Of a DNA stretch of 64,000 bases, positions 1 to 8,552 are shown in pieces; the first letter of the stretch is position 1; each line of letters opens with the position of its first letter. Made by a program: the position numbers and the translations under genes. The stretch spans positions 2,976,001-3,040,000 of the forward strand of contig NZ_JAACJE010000001.1 in the NCBI RefSeq assembly GCF_010020825.1, given 5' to 3'. Source of the stretch: Acidovorax sp. 210-6 (lineage in GTDB: Bacteria > Pseudomonadota > Gammaproteobacteria > Burkholderiales > Burkholderiaceae_C). The notes under the pieces were generated by a model that was not told the origin of the DNA, ran no database searches, and worked only from the letters and a program-made list of their open reading frames with translations.

Positions 1-767
1 ATCAGGTGGTTTTTCAGCACCACCTTGCCGGGCGTGATGGCCAGGTTCTGGCCCGCGGCGAAATTCTCTGCGCCCGCCGGCGGCTCGCCCGCCAGCGCGC
101 GGCGCCAGTCGTCGAGCGCATTGAGCGCGCCGTGCACGAGGTTCATGCCGCCTTGCTCGCGTGTGCGCTGCAGCGCCACCGGGTTGGTGAGCAGCTGGTT
201 GCCCGGCGAGAACACGTCGAGCAGCTGCCGCGCCGCAAAGGCGACGATGTCTTCATGGTGCTTGTCCACGCCCCAGACGCCGCGCGTGGCCGCGGTCCAC
301 CACTCCTCGGTGAGCGAAAACGACTGCTGCAGCACGTTGAACGGCCACTGCTGCCATTCGGGCGCAGCAAAGCGCGGGTCCAGCGTGGGCGGCTTGACAC
401 TGAGATGGCGCCGGGGCGGTTGCGTCGCTGCGGTCTGCGCGTCGCTCGTCGCGCCTGGCGGCGCCTGCTCTTGCGGCCCTTGCGGCCCTTGCGGGCCATC
501 GGCGAGCCGCTGGAACTGGTCGATCGCCTCTTCGGTGGCGTAGCGCAGCAAGGCGTCGTTCTTTTGCAGCGCGAGGCGCAGCAAGTCCAGGCATTTGCCG
601 GGCGATGCGGCCAGATGCATGGCCCAATCGCTTGCGGACAGCACCCCCGCCATAGGCGACAGCGAGGCCGTTTGCTGCGCCAGCGCGGCGCGAAATGCCG
701 GGTCGAGCGCGTCTGCGAACGAACTGGGCAGGGTGCTGGGCGGATTGTCGAAACCGGAACGGGGCAT
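1..767 (-). CDS. phaC: Class I-type PHA synthase, N-terminal part (cut by window edge)
   Basis: Polyhydroxyalkanoate synthase, which polymerises 3-hydroxyacyl-CoA into storage polyester at the granule surface. Reading leftward from the ATG the frame stays open to the edge (about 255 codons), so only the N-terminal part is present; the lipase-like box with the catalytic Cys would lie beyond the window. The first ~120 residues are a variable Pro/Gln-rich stretch. Then come PhaC N-domain signatures: WPFNVLQQSFSLTEEWW, RQLLDVFSPGNQLLTNP and AAGQNLAITPGKVVLKN. The start is supported by AAGGAAA seven bases upstream. An FNR-type palindrome lies about 100 bp upstream. Long open frames on the other strand here are GC-driven shadows. 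Confidence 0.85.
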   Translation of the reverse strand, partial: MPRSGFDNPPSTLPSSFADALDPAFRAALAQQTASLSPMAGVLSASDWAMHLAASPGKCLDLLRLALQKNDALLRYATEEAIDQFQRLADGPQGPQGPQEQAPPGATSDAQTAATQPPRRHLSVKPPTLDPRFAAPEWQQWPFNVLQQSFSLTEEWWTAATRGVWGVDKHHEDIVAFAARQLLDVFSPGNQLLTNPVALQRTREQGGMNLVHGALNALDDWRRALAGEPPAGAENFAAGQNLAITPGKVVLKNHL

Positions 768-864
768 GCGCGTTTCCTTTCAGGGAGCTGCGCCGCAGCC
801 AAGCCAAAAGGCGCCGTGGCTGGCAAGCGGGAACGAATTATAGGCAGCGTAGCGGTGCAAGGAC

Positions 865-878
865 TTGACTCACGTCAA
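865..878. promoter_or_regulatory. FNR/Anr-type inverted repeat upstream of phaC
   Basis: The sequence TTGACTCACGTCAA is a perfect TTGAC-N4-GTCAA dyad, close to the FNR/Anr/Dnr consensus TTGAT-N4-ATCAA. It sits 98 bp before the phaC start, in the only non-coding stretch between phaC and the next gene. Oxygen-limited control of PHA synthesis would make sense, but this is inference from one site. Confidence 0.4.
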
Positions 879-1021
879 CGCCACCCGGCCGCCCGCGCAG
901 GGGGCCGCGTCAGGATAAGTGCGAAAGAAGACAGGGGCGCGGCAAAGGCACAGCACACCCATGGCCCACTCGGGTATGGGTGTGTTGCCTTGCCGCCGTC
1001 GGCACTTGTGCCAACGAAAAT

Positions 1022-3337
1022 CTAGCCCAGCCGCAGGGGCAGCGCACGCAGACGCTTGCCGGTCAAGGCAAACAAGGCATTGGCCACGGCCGGCGCGATG
1101 GGCGGCGTGCCAGGCTCGCCGACACCCGTCGGGGGCAGGCTGCTCGGGACGATGTGCGTTTCGATGACCGGGCTTTGCGCCAGGCCCAGCAGCGGGTAGT
1201 CGGGAAAGTTTTTCTGCTGCACCATGCCGTCTTTGACGTCGATGCGGCCATGCAGCGCGGCCGTGAGGCCGAAGATCACCCCGCTCTCCATCTGCTGCGC
1301 GACGATGCCGGGGTTGACCACGGTGCCGCAGTCCACCGCCACGACCACGCGGTGCACGCGCGGCGCGCCTTGGTCGAGCGAGACTTCCGCCACCTGCGCG
1401 ACGATGCTGCCAAACGACTCGTGCAAAGCCACGCCGCGCGCGCGGCCTGCGGCCAGCGGAGCGCCCCAGCCGGCCTTGTCCGCCGCCAGGCGCAGCACGG
1501 CCGCATGGCGCGGCATGTCGGCGAGCAGCGAGAGGCGGAAGGCCACCGGGTCCATCTTGCTCTCGGCCGCCATCTCATCGACGAAGCTCTCGATGAAAAA
1601 CGCATGGTGCGAATGCCCCACCGAGCGCCAGAAGCCCACGGGCACCTCGTTGCGCGTGGCGGCATGGCGCATGTGCTGGTGCGCGATGGCGTAGGGCTGG
1701 TCGAACAGGCCCTCCATGGCGGTTTTGTCGGGCATGTCCACGGGGCCGGCCAGCGCGGGCAGCGTGCGCGCCATCCAGCGCGGCGTGATGGCATCGCCCG
1801 CGCTGTGAACGCGCAGGCTTTGCGGGCGCGCACCCACCGTGCCCCAGTCCGCACCCCAGCTTGCGCGCAGGTGCGCGGCGCTCGCGGGGCGGTAAAAGTC
1901 GTGCGTCGTGTCCTCTTCGCGTGGCCAGAGGACTTGCACCGGCCGCCCTGGCATGGCCTGGGCGGCCTCGACCGCCTGCAGCACGTAGTCCACTTCGAGG
2001 CGCCGGCCAAAGCCGCCGCCGAGCAGGGTCACGCGCAAGGCCACGTGCGCTTCGTCCACCCCCGCCGCCTTGGCCGCGAGCTTGCGCGCCTGCGAGGGCA
2101 CTTGCGTGGGCAGCCACAGCGTCAGCCGGCCGTCCTGCAGCAAGGCAGTGCCGTTCATGGGCTCCATGGTGGCGTGCGCCAGGTAGGGGGCCTGGTACGT
2201 TGCCTCGAGCTGGTGGCGCGCCTGGGCTTCGGCCTGCGCGGCATCGCCGCGGCTGTGGAACGTGGTGCCGCCGTTGCCCTGCTTGGCTTCGCGCGCGAGG
2301 GCCTGCAGGATGCGGTCGGAATCGGCCAGCGCCTGCGGCGGCCTGGGCTGGCCCTGGTCGTCCGATGGCGCCTGCCATTGCACGTCGAGCGCCTGCACTG
2401 CGCGCAGCGCATGCCAGGTGGTGTGCGCCACCACGGCCACGCCTGCCGTGGCGCCAGCGTGTGCGCCCAGGCGCAGGCACTTTTGCACGCCGGGCATGCG
2501 CAGCACCTCGGCTTCGTTGCGCAGCGCGCCCACGCCGCCGCCCAGCATGGGTGCCATGCGCACGGCGGCAAACAGCAAACCGGGTGGCCGCACATCGATG
2601 CCGAACACGGCCTGCCCCGTGACCTTCGCGGGCATGTCGCGGCGCGGCGCAGCCTGGCCGACGAGCTTGCGCTGCGCCGGGGCTTTGGGGCGCACATGCT
2701 CAGGGTGGATGCGCACGGCCGCTGCGGCCAGTTCGCCAAAGTGGGCCCGGCGCGCACCATGCTGCAGCGCGCCATCGCGCACCTGGACTTCGGCGGCGGG
2801 CGCGCCCCAGCGCTGGGCTGCGGCAGCCGCCAGCTGCGCGCGCGCCGTGGCCGCGGCCAGGCGCACCGGCTCCCAGGCGTCGGTCACGGTCGAAGAGCCG
2901 CCGGTCACGCTCAGACCCAGCTCGCGCGCGAGCTTGCCGACCAACCATTGGCCCGTGCGCGCCGCCACCGTCTCCTGGCCCGGCTGGGTGCTGCGCGGAT
3001 GAAAAGGCAGCGACGCGACGAACATGGCCACGTTGCCGTAAATGGATTGCGGCCCTGCGGTTTCGGTGCTGACCCATTCGAGCGGCAGGTCCAGCTCGTC
3101 GGCCACCAGCATGGGCAGCGCCGTGTGCACGCCCTGCCCCATTTCGGCGCGTGGCATGGCCATCACCACGCGGCCCTGCGCGGTGATGCGGATCCAGCCA
3201 TTGAGCGCAATCTCGCCCTGGCTGCCGGCAAAGTCCTCAGGCTTGCCCAGGCGCGCGCGCTGCGGCGCCACGCCCCAGCCGACCACGAGCAGCCCTGCGC
3301 CGCCGAGGGCGCTCAACACGAAGGTACGGCGCTTCAT
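1022..3337 (-). CDS. Molybdopterin-binding large subunit of an IorB-type aldehyde/N-heterocycle oxidoreductase
   Basis: Large catalytic subunit (771 aa) of a xanthine-dehydrogenase-family enzyme in the split isoquinoline 1-oxidoreductase beta / membrane aldehyde dehydrogenase group. The N-terminus carries a twin-arginine signal (KRRTFVLSA followed by a hydrophobic stretch), so it is probably exported folded. Molybdopterin-domain motifs are visible: [15 protein letters not shown] near residue 460 and a C-terminal [18 protein letters not shown] with the expected catalytic Glu. The ATG overlaps the stop of the upstream Fe-S subunit (ATGA), showing a coupled two-gene unit. Lying next to PQQ and ethanol dehydrogenase genes, an aldehyde substrate such as acetaldehyde is likely, but the substrate is not visible in the sequence. 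Confidence 0.85.
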   Translation of the reverse strand: MKRRTFVLSALGGAGLLVVGWGVAPQRARLGKPEDFAGSQGEIALNGWIRITAQGRVVMAMPRAEMGQGVHTALPMLVADELDLPLEWVSTETAGPQSIYGNVAMFVASLPFHPRSTQPGQETVAARTGQWLVGKLARELGLSVTGGSSTVTDAWEPVRLAAATARAQLAAAAAQRWGAPAAEVQVRDGALQHGARRAHFGELAAAAVRIHPEHVRPKAPAQRKLVGQAAPRRDMPAKVTGQAVFGIDVRPPGLLFAAVRMAPMLGGGVGALRNEAEVLRMPGVQKCLRLGAHAGATAGVAVVAHTTWHALRAVQALDVQWQAPSDDQGQPRPPQALADSDRILQALAREAKQGNGGTTFHSRGDAAQAEAQARHQLEATYQAPYLAHATMEPMNGTALLQDGRLTLWLPTQVPSQARKLAAKAAGVDEAHVALRVTLLGGGFGRRLEVDYVLQAVEAAQAMPGRPVQVLWPREEDTTHDFYRPASAAHLRASWGADWGTVGARPQSLRVHSAGDAITPRWMARTLPALAGPVDMPDKTAMEGLFDQPYAIAHQHMRHAATRNEVPVGFWRSVGHSHHAFFIESFVDEMAAESKMDPVAFRLSLLADMPRHAAVLRLAADKAGWGAPLAAGRARGVALHESFGSIVAQVAEVSLDQGAPRVHRVVVAVDCGTVVNPGIVAQQMESGVIFGLTAALHGRIDVKDGMVQQKNFPDYPLLGLAQSPVIETHIVPSSLPPTGVGEPGTPPIAPAVANALFALTGKRLRALPLRLG

Positions 3338-3828
3338 CGCATCACCTCGGCCGTGGGCGCGGCTGCCGTGGGCTGCGCCCGGGCCGCGGCATGGATGGCG
3401 GCGCGCACGCGCGGGTAGGTGCCGCAGCGGCACAGATTGCTGATGGCCTCGTCGATCTGGGCGTCGCTGGGCTGCGGGTGGCGCGCGAGCAAGTCTGCCG
3501 CGGCCATGAGCATGCCGCTTTGGCAGTAGCCGCACTGCGGCACCTGCTGCGCGATCCAGGCGGCCTGCAAGGCGTGCAGGCCGGCGGGCGAGGCCAGCCC
3601 CTCTATCGTGCGCACCTCGCGCCCCTGCACGGCAGACAGCGGCGTCACGCAGGAGCGCACGGCCTGCCCATCCAGGTGCACGGTGCACGCGCCACAGGCG
3701 CCGATGCCGCAGCCGAACTTGGTGCCCGTGAGCTGCAGCACGTCGCGCAGCGCCCAGAGCAAGGGCATTTCGGGTGCGACCTGGTCGCCTTGCAGGGGGT
3801 GATTTTTGCCGTTGACGTGCAAGTCCAT
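3334..3828 (-). CDS. [2Fe-2S] small subunit, IorA-type
   Basis: Iron-sulfur partner (164 aa) of the molybdenum enzyme downstream; it passes electrons from the Mo site toward the respiratory chain. The plant-type [2Fe-2S] motif [21 protein letters not shown] fills about residues 40-60. The second, all-helical cluster domain shows CGYCQSGM near residue 100 and CRCGTYPR near 133, the usual order for this family. Length is normal (150-165 aa). There is no FAD subunit gene, which fits the IorAB type rather than three-subunit xanthine dehydrogenases. It lies about 75 bp downstream of pqqE on the same strand and may be read together with the pqq operon. Confidence 0.88.
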   Translation of the reverse strand: MDLHVNGKNHPLQGDQVAPEMPLLWALRDVLQLTGTKFGCGIGACGACTVHLDGQAVRSCVTPLSAVQGREVRTIEGLASPAGLHALQAAWIAQQVPQCGYCQSGMLMAAADLLARHPQPSDAQIDEAISNLCRCGTYPRVRAAIHAAARAQPTAAAPTAEVMR

Positions 3829-3904
3829 GGCGTCTCCTTGCTATGCTTTTTGATATGCGCGCGCATTCCGACTGCTGCCCGAGGGAGCCCAGCGCGCGTA
3901 TCCC

Positions 3905-5071
3905 TCACGGTTCAAAAAATCGGGACGCGGGCCGTGCATTGGCCGGATCGCGAAACACCAAAGGTTTGGCGTCCACGCGTTCGGCATCAGGCAGTTGGGC
4001 GCGCGCAACGGCTTGTTCGACCAGCGCATGCTGGGGCGATTTGCTGCACACCGGGTCGGCATTCGCCGCGTCGCCGCTCAGCATGAAGGCCTGGCAACGG
4101 CAGCCGCCCAGGTCCTTTTCTTTTTCCGGGCAGGTGCGGCAAGGCTCTTTCATCCACGCAAAACCACGAAAGCGGTTGAAGGCGGGTGAGCGGTGCCAGA
4201 TGTCGTCCACGCGCATGTCGCGCACGTTCGGGAAGTCGATGTCCGGGAGCATGCGCGCCGTGTGGCAAGGCAGCGCATAGCCATCGGGCGTGATGGTCAG
4301 GAACACGTTGCCCCAACCGTTCATGCACTTTTTGGGGCGGGTTTCATAGTAATCGGGCACCACGAAAAAAATGCGAATCCTGTCGCCGAGCTTTTGCCTA
4401 TAGTCGTTGGTCAGGGCTTCGGCACGCTGCAACTGCGCGCGCGAGGGCAGCAGTTGATCCCGGTTGAGGGCAGCCCACGAGTAATACTGGTTGTTCGCCA
4501 GCTCCAGGTATTCGGCGCCGAGCTCCACCGCCAGCTCGATGATGGTGCCGATGTGGTCTATGTTCTGGCGGTGGATCACACAGTTCATCACCATGGGCCA
4601 GCCATGGCTTTTGATCGTGTCGGCGACGCGGCGCTTGAGATCGAACGTCTTGGTGTGGGACAAAAAATCGTTGAGCTCTTTGGTCGAGTCCTGAAAGGAG
4701 AGCTGGATGTGGTCCAAGCCTGCGGCTTTGAGGGCCGCGGCACGCTGCTGCGTCAGGCCCACACCGGAAGTCAGCAGGTTGGTATAGAAGCCCAGCCGGT
4801 GCGCTTCGGCCACCAGCACCTCGAGGTCGTCGCGCAGCAGGGGTTCGCCGCCTGAAAAGCCGCATTGCACACTGCCCGCGGCGCGCGCCTCGCGCAGCAC
4901 GCGCAGCCAATCGTCCGTGCCCAACTCCGGGCCGGCGTGGGCAAAATCGACGGGGTTGTAGCAAAAGACGCAATGCAGCGGACAGCGATAGGTCAGCTCG
5001 GCCAGCAGCCAGAGCGGCGGGCCGATGTCCGGGCCGCCAGCTGCAAAAGCCTGGGTGGCAGGCTCACTCAT
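3905..5071 (-). CDS. pqqE: PQQ biosynthesis radical SAM enzyme PqqE
   Basis: Radical S-adenosylmethionine enzyme (388 aa) that forms the C-C bond between Glu and Tyr of the PqqA peptide, the first committed step of pyrroloquinoline quinone synthesis. The SAM-cluster motif CPLHCVFC is at about residues 31-38 and GFSGGEPLLR follows. The C-terminal SPASM region has the expected cysteines (KKCMNGWGN, ALPCHTARM, CRTCPEKEKDLGGCRC). Length matches the family. It overlaps the pqqD stop by 4 bp (ATGA), so the two are translationally coupled, which suits their work as a complex. Last pqq gene of the operon. Confidence 0.97.
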   Translation of the reverse strand: MSEPATQAFAAGGPDIGPPLWLLAELTYRCPLHCVFCYNPVDFAHAGPELGTDDWLRVLREARAAGSVQCGFSGGEPLLRDDLEVLVAEAHRLGFYTNLLTSGVGLTQQRAAALKAAGLDHIQLSFQDSTKELNDFLSHTKTFDLKRRVADTIKSHGWPMVMNCVIHRQNIDHIGTIIELAVELGAEYLELANNQYYSWAALNRDQLLPSRAQLQRAEALTNDYRQKLGDRIRIFFVVPDYYETRPKKCMNGWGNVFLTITPDGYALPCHTARMLPDIDFPNVRDMRVDDIWHRSPAFNRFRGFAWMKEPCRTCPEKEKDLGGCRCQAFMLSGDAANADPVCSKSPQHALVEQAVARAQLPDAERVDAKPLVFRDPANARPASRFFEP

Positions 5072-5349
5072 GTCTTGATCCAGCCTTGCTGTTGTGCAAT
5101 GACCAGAAAGTCATGCACATCCTGGGCCAGCCCCGCGGTGGCGAAGGCATGCTCCAGTTCCGCCACGATCTCGCCCACCGTTTTGCAGCCGTCGATCCTG
5201 CGCATGATTTCCCCGGCGCTGGCGTTGAGCTTGACCATGCCTTCCGGGTAAAGCAGCACCCAGGCCTTTTGCGCCTCCTCCCATTGCAGGCGGAAGTGCC
5301 CGGCCAGGCGCGGGCGCTCCTGCGGCGTCAGGGAAGGCAGCTCAGCCAT
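5068..5349 (-). CDS. pqqD: PqqA-binding chaperone PqqD
   Basis: Small PQQ biosynthesis protein (93 aa) that binds the PqqA peptide and presents it to PqqE. It has the PqqD fold signatures: [40 protein letters not shown] and a C-terminal [14 protein letters not shown]. The ATG chosen gives the normal length and overlaps the end of pqqC by 8 bp; the frame extends further upstream but that part is inside pqqC and has no family similarity. Expressed as part of pqqABCDE. Confidence 0.95.
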   Translation of the reverse strand: MAELPSLTPQERPRLAGHFRLQWEEAQKAWVLLYPEGMVKLNASAGEIMRRIDGCKTVGEIVAELEHAFATAGLAQDVHDFLVIAQQQGWIKT

Positions 5350-6088
5350 GCTTGGGCCCCTTGATCTCGATGTGGCATTGGTCGAGCATGATGGCATCGG
5401 CCAGGGCCCACAGAACGTCGAGCTTGAACTGCAGTATGTCCAGCACACGCTCCTGCATGGCACGTGTCTGGCTGAAATAGTCCAGCGTGAAGCGCAACCC
5501 GTGTTCCACGTCGCGACGCGCCTGTGTGAGGCGCTGCTTGAAATAGTGCAGGCCTTGCGTCTGTACCCACGGGTATTGCGTGGGCCAGGTGTCTATGCGC
5601 TGCTGATGAATGTGCGGGGCGAACAGCTCGGTCAGGCTGGATGCCACGGCCTCTTGCCATGGCTGGCGCCGTGCGAAGTTCACGTAGGCATCCACGGCAA
5701 AGCGCGCAGCCGGCGCCACATGGCGCAAGGACGTGACGGCTTCGCGCGTCAGGCCGACGGCTTCACCCAGGCGAATCCAGGCCTCAATCCCGCCCGGGTC
5801 TTCGATGCCGCCGATCTTGTAGCCATCGTGGTCGAGAATGCGTTGGATCCACTCGCGGCGAATCTCGCGGTCATCGCAGTTGGACAGGATGGCTGCGTCT
5901 TTGATCGGGATGCAAATCTGGTAGTAAAAGCGGTTGGCCACCCAGCCTTGCAGCTGCTTTTGCGTCAGCTTGCCCTCGGCCATCATCACGTGGAAAGGGT
6001 GATGGATGTGGTAGCTGCTGCTTTTGCCGCGCAGCTTTCCCTCGAATTCTTCCTTGCTCCAGGGAGGTGGGAGGTGATGTTGGCTCAC
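5342..6088 (-). CDS. pqqC: Pyrroloquinoline-quinone synthase PqqC
   Basis: Cofactor-free oxidase (248 aa, normal length) that performs the last step of PQQ synthesis, ring closure and eight-electron oxidation of AHQQ. Family landmarks are [20 protein letters not shown] near residue 25, the [20 protein letters not shown] helix and the C-terminal [20 protein letters not shown] helix with [11 protein letters not shown]. Start and end overlap the flanking pqqB (4 bp) and pqqD (8 bp), so the four enzyme genes form one translationally coupled block. Confidence 0.97.
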   Translation of the reverse strand: MSQHHLPPPWSKEEFEGKLRGKSSSYHIHHPFHVMMAEGKLTQKQLQGWVANRFYYQICIPIKDAAILSNCDDREIRREWIQRILDHDGYKIGGIEDPGGIEAWIRLGEAVGLTREAVTSLRHVAPAARFAVDAYVNFARRQPWQEAVASSLTELFAPHIHQQRIDTWPTQYPWVQTQGLHYFKQRLTQARRDVEHGLRFTLDYFSQTRAMQERVLDILQFKLDVLWALADAIMLDQCHIEIKGPKHG

Positions 6089-7029
6089 AGTTCGATCTCC
6101 ATACCGTCGTAGGACACCTCGATGCCGCGGCGCGTGAGTTCTTGCCGCTCAGGGCTGCGCTCATTCAGGATCGGGTTGGTATTGTTGATATGGATCAGCA
6201 CCTTGCGCGTGCGACGGGGCAGTTGCTCCAGCCATTCGAGCATGCCGCCAGGCCCGCTCAGCGGAAGGTGCCCCATGGCACGCGAGGTTTTTCGGGATGC
6301 GCCGAGTGCGATCATTTCATCGTCGCTCCACAGCGTACCATCGACCAGCACGCAGTCAGCCGCTTGCATGGCCGCCCAGACATGCGGCTCCATCTGGCCG
6401 AGACCGGGAGCATAAAAAAGCTTTTTGCCGGTTTGCTGGTCGGTCAGCGTCACGCCTACGTTGTCGCCCGGCTGGGGGCGGTCGCGGTGCGGTGAATACG
6501 GCGGAGCGTTGCTGATAAGTGGCAGCGCATCAAACCCGATCCCCGGCACAGCCGGGATGGCAAAGCCTTCCCCGTGCAGAGGGACATCGTGCCACTGCAC
6601 CCCGCAATAGTGGCGCAGCAGGTTGAATATAGGATTGCCGTGCGTGAGGTCTTCGCGCACCAAGGCATGGCACCATATCTGCAGGGGCTCGCGGTGCTCG
6701 CGCAGCATATACAGGCCGGTAGTGTGGTCGATCTGCGCGTCTATCAAAAAGATGGCGCGGATGGCAGTGTCGCGCAGCGTGCGCCCTGGCTGCAGCGCCG
6801 GAAATGCGCGCAGCTGCTGCAGGATGTCAGGCGATGCGTTGAACAGCAGCCAATCTGTGTGGTTGCCACTCACCACAATCGAAGACTGCGTGCGCGCGCG
6901 GTAATCTGGGCTGCCGCTGCGTATGGCCGTGCAGTGAAGGCAGTTGCAATTCCACTGCGGAAAGCCGCCACCGGCGGCAGAACCGAGAATGTGGATTTTC
7001 AAAATAAAGCCCGTCGATGATCGTGACAC
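6085..7029 (-). CDS. pqqB: PQQ biosynthesis protein PqqB (GTG start)
   Basis: Metallo-beta-lactamase-fold protein that hydroxylates the tyrosine of the cross-linked PqqA product. Diagnostic pieces are [20 protein letters not shown] at the N-terminus, [19 protein letters not shown], and a C-terminal [11 protein letters not shown]. No ATG fits: the GTG used here has AGGAA six bases upstream and gives 314 aa, a little longer than usual; a TTG nine codons inside (base 7002) would give the common K-I-x-I-L-G beginning and 305 aa but has a weak ribosome site. It is separated from pqqA by a strong hairpin and about 95 bp. Confidence 0.93.
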   Translation of the reverse strand: MSRSSTGFILKIHILGSAAGGGFPQWNCNCLHCTAIRSGSPDYRARTQSSIVVSGNHTDWLLFNASPDILQQLRAFPALQPGRTLRDTAIRAIFLIDAQIDHTTGLYMLREHREPLQIWCHALVREDLTHGNPIFNLLRHYCGVQWHDVPLHGEGFAIPAVPGIGFDALPLISNAPPYSPHRDRPQPGDNVGVTLTDQQTGKKLFYAPGLGQMEPHVWAAMQAADCVLVDGTLWSDDEMIALGASRKTSRAMGHLPLSGPGGMLEWLEQLPRRTRKVLIHINNTNPILNERSPERQELTRRGIEVSYDGMEIEL

Positions 7030-7083
7030 TAATTTCCTGGAGGCAGGAACATTTATTCATGCCGCATGTCGCAGCAACTTTTC

Positions 7084-7123
7084 AATATAAATCCCGCCAA
7101 GGCAGCTTGACGGGATTTATATT
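7084..7123 (-). promoter_or_regulatory. Strong hairpin between pqqA and pqqB
   Basis: A 13-bp perfect inverted repeat (AATATAAATCCCG / CGGGATTTATATT) encloses a second 4-bp stem (CAAG/CTTG) with a 4-base loop. It starts at the base after the pqqA stop codon. There is no T-run after it, so it is better read as a mRNA stabiliser or partial terminator than as a full terminator. This would give more pqqA than pqqB-E message, as reported for other pqq operons. Confidence 0.7.
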
Positions 7124-7198
7124 TCAGCGAACTGCAATATACATGGTGATTTCAAAACCAAAGCGCATATTGATTGCAGCAGGTTTTTCCCATTTCAT
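7124..7198 (-). CDS. pqqA: PQQ precursor peptide PqqA (24 aa)
   Basis: Ribosomally made 24-residue precursor whose Glu and Tyr become PQQ. It reads MKWEKPAAINMRFGFEI followed by TMYIAVR; the conserved E-x3-Y pair is in FEITMY and the MRFGFEITMY core matches known PqqA peptides. AAAGGAG lies eight bases before the ATG. It is the first gene of the operon, directly before the hairpin and pqqB. Confidence 0.95.
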   Translation of the reverse strand: MKWEKPAAINMRFGFEITMYIAVR

Positions 7199-7234
7199 GG
7201 TGATACTCCTTTCAAGGTTTGGAGGAACAAAAAT

Positions 7235-7253
7235 CCTTCGGATGATCCGAAGG
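7235..7253. promoter_or_regulatory. Inverted repeat in the pqqA leader
   Basis: CCTTCGGAT-G-ATCCGAAGG is a perfect 9-bp dyad about 37 bp before the pqqA start. A second dyad, CTAGGGA-TAA-TCCCTAG, lies at 7291-7307. Either could be an operator or a leader hairpin; no matching regulator is identified. Confidence 0.4.
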
Positions 7254-7304
7254 GACAGATTCAGTGTGCCAGTTTTGCCCGGCAAGCTCCCTAGGGATAA
7301 TCCC

Positions 7305-7472
7305 TAGGAGCCTGTCGGGCTTTGGGCGTCGAAAGCGAGAATGCGCCCCAGCGAGACCAGTTTTTGCCGGATTCGCAGCCCCATAGCGGGACTATGGGGC
7401 AAGAAGACGGTAAAAAATGGGCCGCTGCGGCGCATTCGCAGCCGACGATTCCAAAGTCCGACAGGCTCCTAG
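7305..7472. repeat. 168-bp palindromic element, MITE-like
   Basis: The ends are inverted repeats: TAGGAGCCTGTCGG-GC-TTTGG on the left, and CCAAA-GT-CCGACAGGCTCCTA on the right. Inner segments also pair in order: GCGAGAATGCGCC with GGCGCATTCGC, ACCAGTTTTT with AAAAATGGG, and the central CCCCATAG/CTATGGGG with a 5-base loop at 7379-7399. The whole unit therefore folds as one long imperfect hairpin. It codes for nothing convincing and lies between pqqA and the divergent iminopeptidase gene. A non-autonomous transposable unit or a dispersed hairpin repeat is likely. Confidence 0.7.
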
Positions 7473-7509
7473 AATTGACAACCCGCCCTCTTGACATACG
7501 CACCTTTTC

Positions 7510-8475
7510 ATGCCTTCCATGCTTTATCCACCGATAGCCCCTTATACCAGTGGAATGCTGGCTGTGGGAGGCGGCCATAGGGTTTATCACGAACAATGCG
7601 GCAACCCCGAAGGGGTGCCATTGGTGTTTCTCCATGGCGGCCCCGGCAGCGGTTGCAGTCCTGCACATCGGCGATTGTTCGACCCCACACGTTTTCGCAT
7701 GGTGTTTTTCGATCAACGCGGCTGCGGCCGCAGCACGCCCAGGGGCGGCCTGCACGCCAATACCGCCCTCCACTTGCTGCGCGATCTGGAGCAGTTGCGC
7801 AAGCACTTGGGCATTGCGCAGTGGCTGGTGGTCGGCGGCTCTTGGGGAGCGGGACTGGGGCTTGCCTACGCTGCAGCTTATCCTTCGGTGTGCAAAGGCT
7901 TGCTGCTGCGCGGCGTGTTTCTGGGGCGCAAGGCAGACCTGGACTGGTTTTTCCATCAGGTGCGCGTGCTTTTGCCCGATGCCTGGCAGGCCTTGGTGCA
8001 GCAGTTTCCCAGCGCAACCGCGGATGGCGCGCTGGCATCTTTGTCGCACGCGGTGCTGGAAGGCGCGCCCGAAGAAGCGCTGGCCGCTGCCTTGGCCTGG
8101 GAGGCTTGGGAAGCCTGCGTGACGGAACGCCGGCTGGTCGCGCCACGCCATGGCGTGGCGCCAGAGCTTGCCCGCACTCTGGTCGATAAATACCGCATAC
8201 AGGCGCACTACTTGCGCCACGGATGTTTCGGCAGGAATGAGGGCTTTTTTCTCAAGCATTTGCAGCGTCTGCATGGCATTCCGACCATCTTGCTTCATGG
8301 CCGCCTGGATTGGGTATGCCGCCCCATCGCCGCGTGGGAGGTGCATGCGCGGCTGCCTGGCAGTCGCTTGCTTTGGATCGAAGAAACAGGGCACAACCCC
8401 TTCGAGCCGCGCATGGTGCAAGCGCTGGCAACACAGGCCCTTGCACTTGCGGGGCAGGATGGCGGGCTTGCATGA
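7510..8475 (+). CDS. pip: Proline iminopeptidase
   Basis: Alpha/beta-hydrolase aminopeptidase (321 aa) that removes N-terminal proline, cytosolic. The oxyanion motif HGGPGSG is near residue 42, DQRGCGRS near 68, the nucleophile elbow GGSWGAGL near 108, GRLDWVCR (Asp) near 270 and EETGHNPFEP (His) near 295. Length is normal. A second ATG three codons in is possible; no strong ribosome site is seen before either. It is divergent from pqqA. A role in trimming the PQQ precursor is conceivable from position only. Confidence 0.9.
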   Translation: MPSMLYPPIAPYTSGMLAVGGGHRVYHEQCGNPEGVPLVFLHGGPGSGCSPAHRRLFDPTRFRMVFFDQRGCGRSTPRGGLHANTALHLLRDLEQLRKHLGIAQWLVVGGSWGAGLGLAYAAAYPSVCKGLLLRGVFLGRKADLDWFFHQVRVLLPDAWQALVQQFPSATADGALASLSHAVLEGAPEEALAAALAWEAWEACVTERRLVAPRHGVAPELARTLVDKYRIQAHYLRHGCFGRNEGFFLKHLQRLHGIPTILLHGRLDWVCRPIAAWEVHARLPGSRLLWIEETGHNPFEPRMVQALATQALALAGQDGGLA

Positions 8476-8552
8476 ATACGTTGGAGCATTTCCGTAAGCC
8501 CGCCAGATAAGGTAGAGACCGCCCGAAAGCACGCACCGCCGTTGTTTTACGC

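Noticed and set aside
6-1025. Long plus-strand open frame opposite phaC
   Set aside because: It is a GC-rich shadow: no known motifs, very Arg/Gly/Gln-rich, and the minus-strand PhaC frame explains the sequence.
980-3418. 812-codon plus-strand open frame opposite the Mo-enzyme gene
   Set aside because: Composition is His/Arg/Gly-rich without domains; the minus strand encodes a well-formed molybdopterin enzyme.
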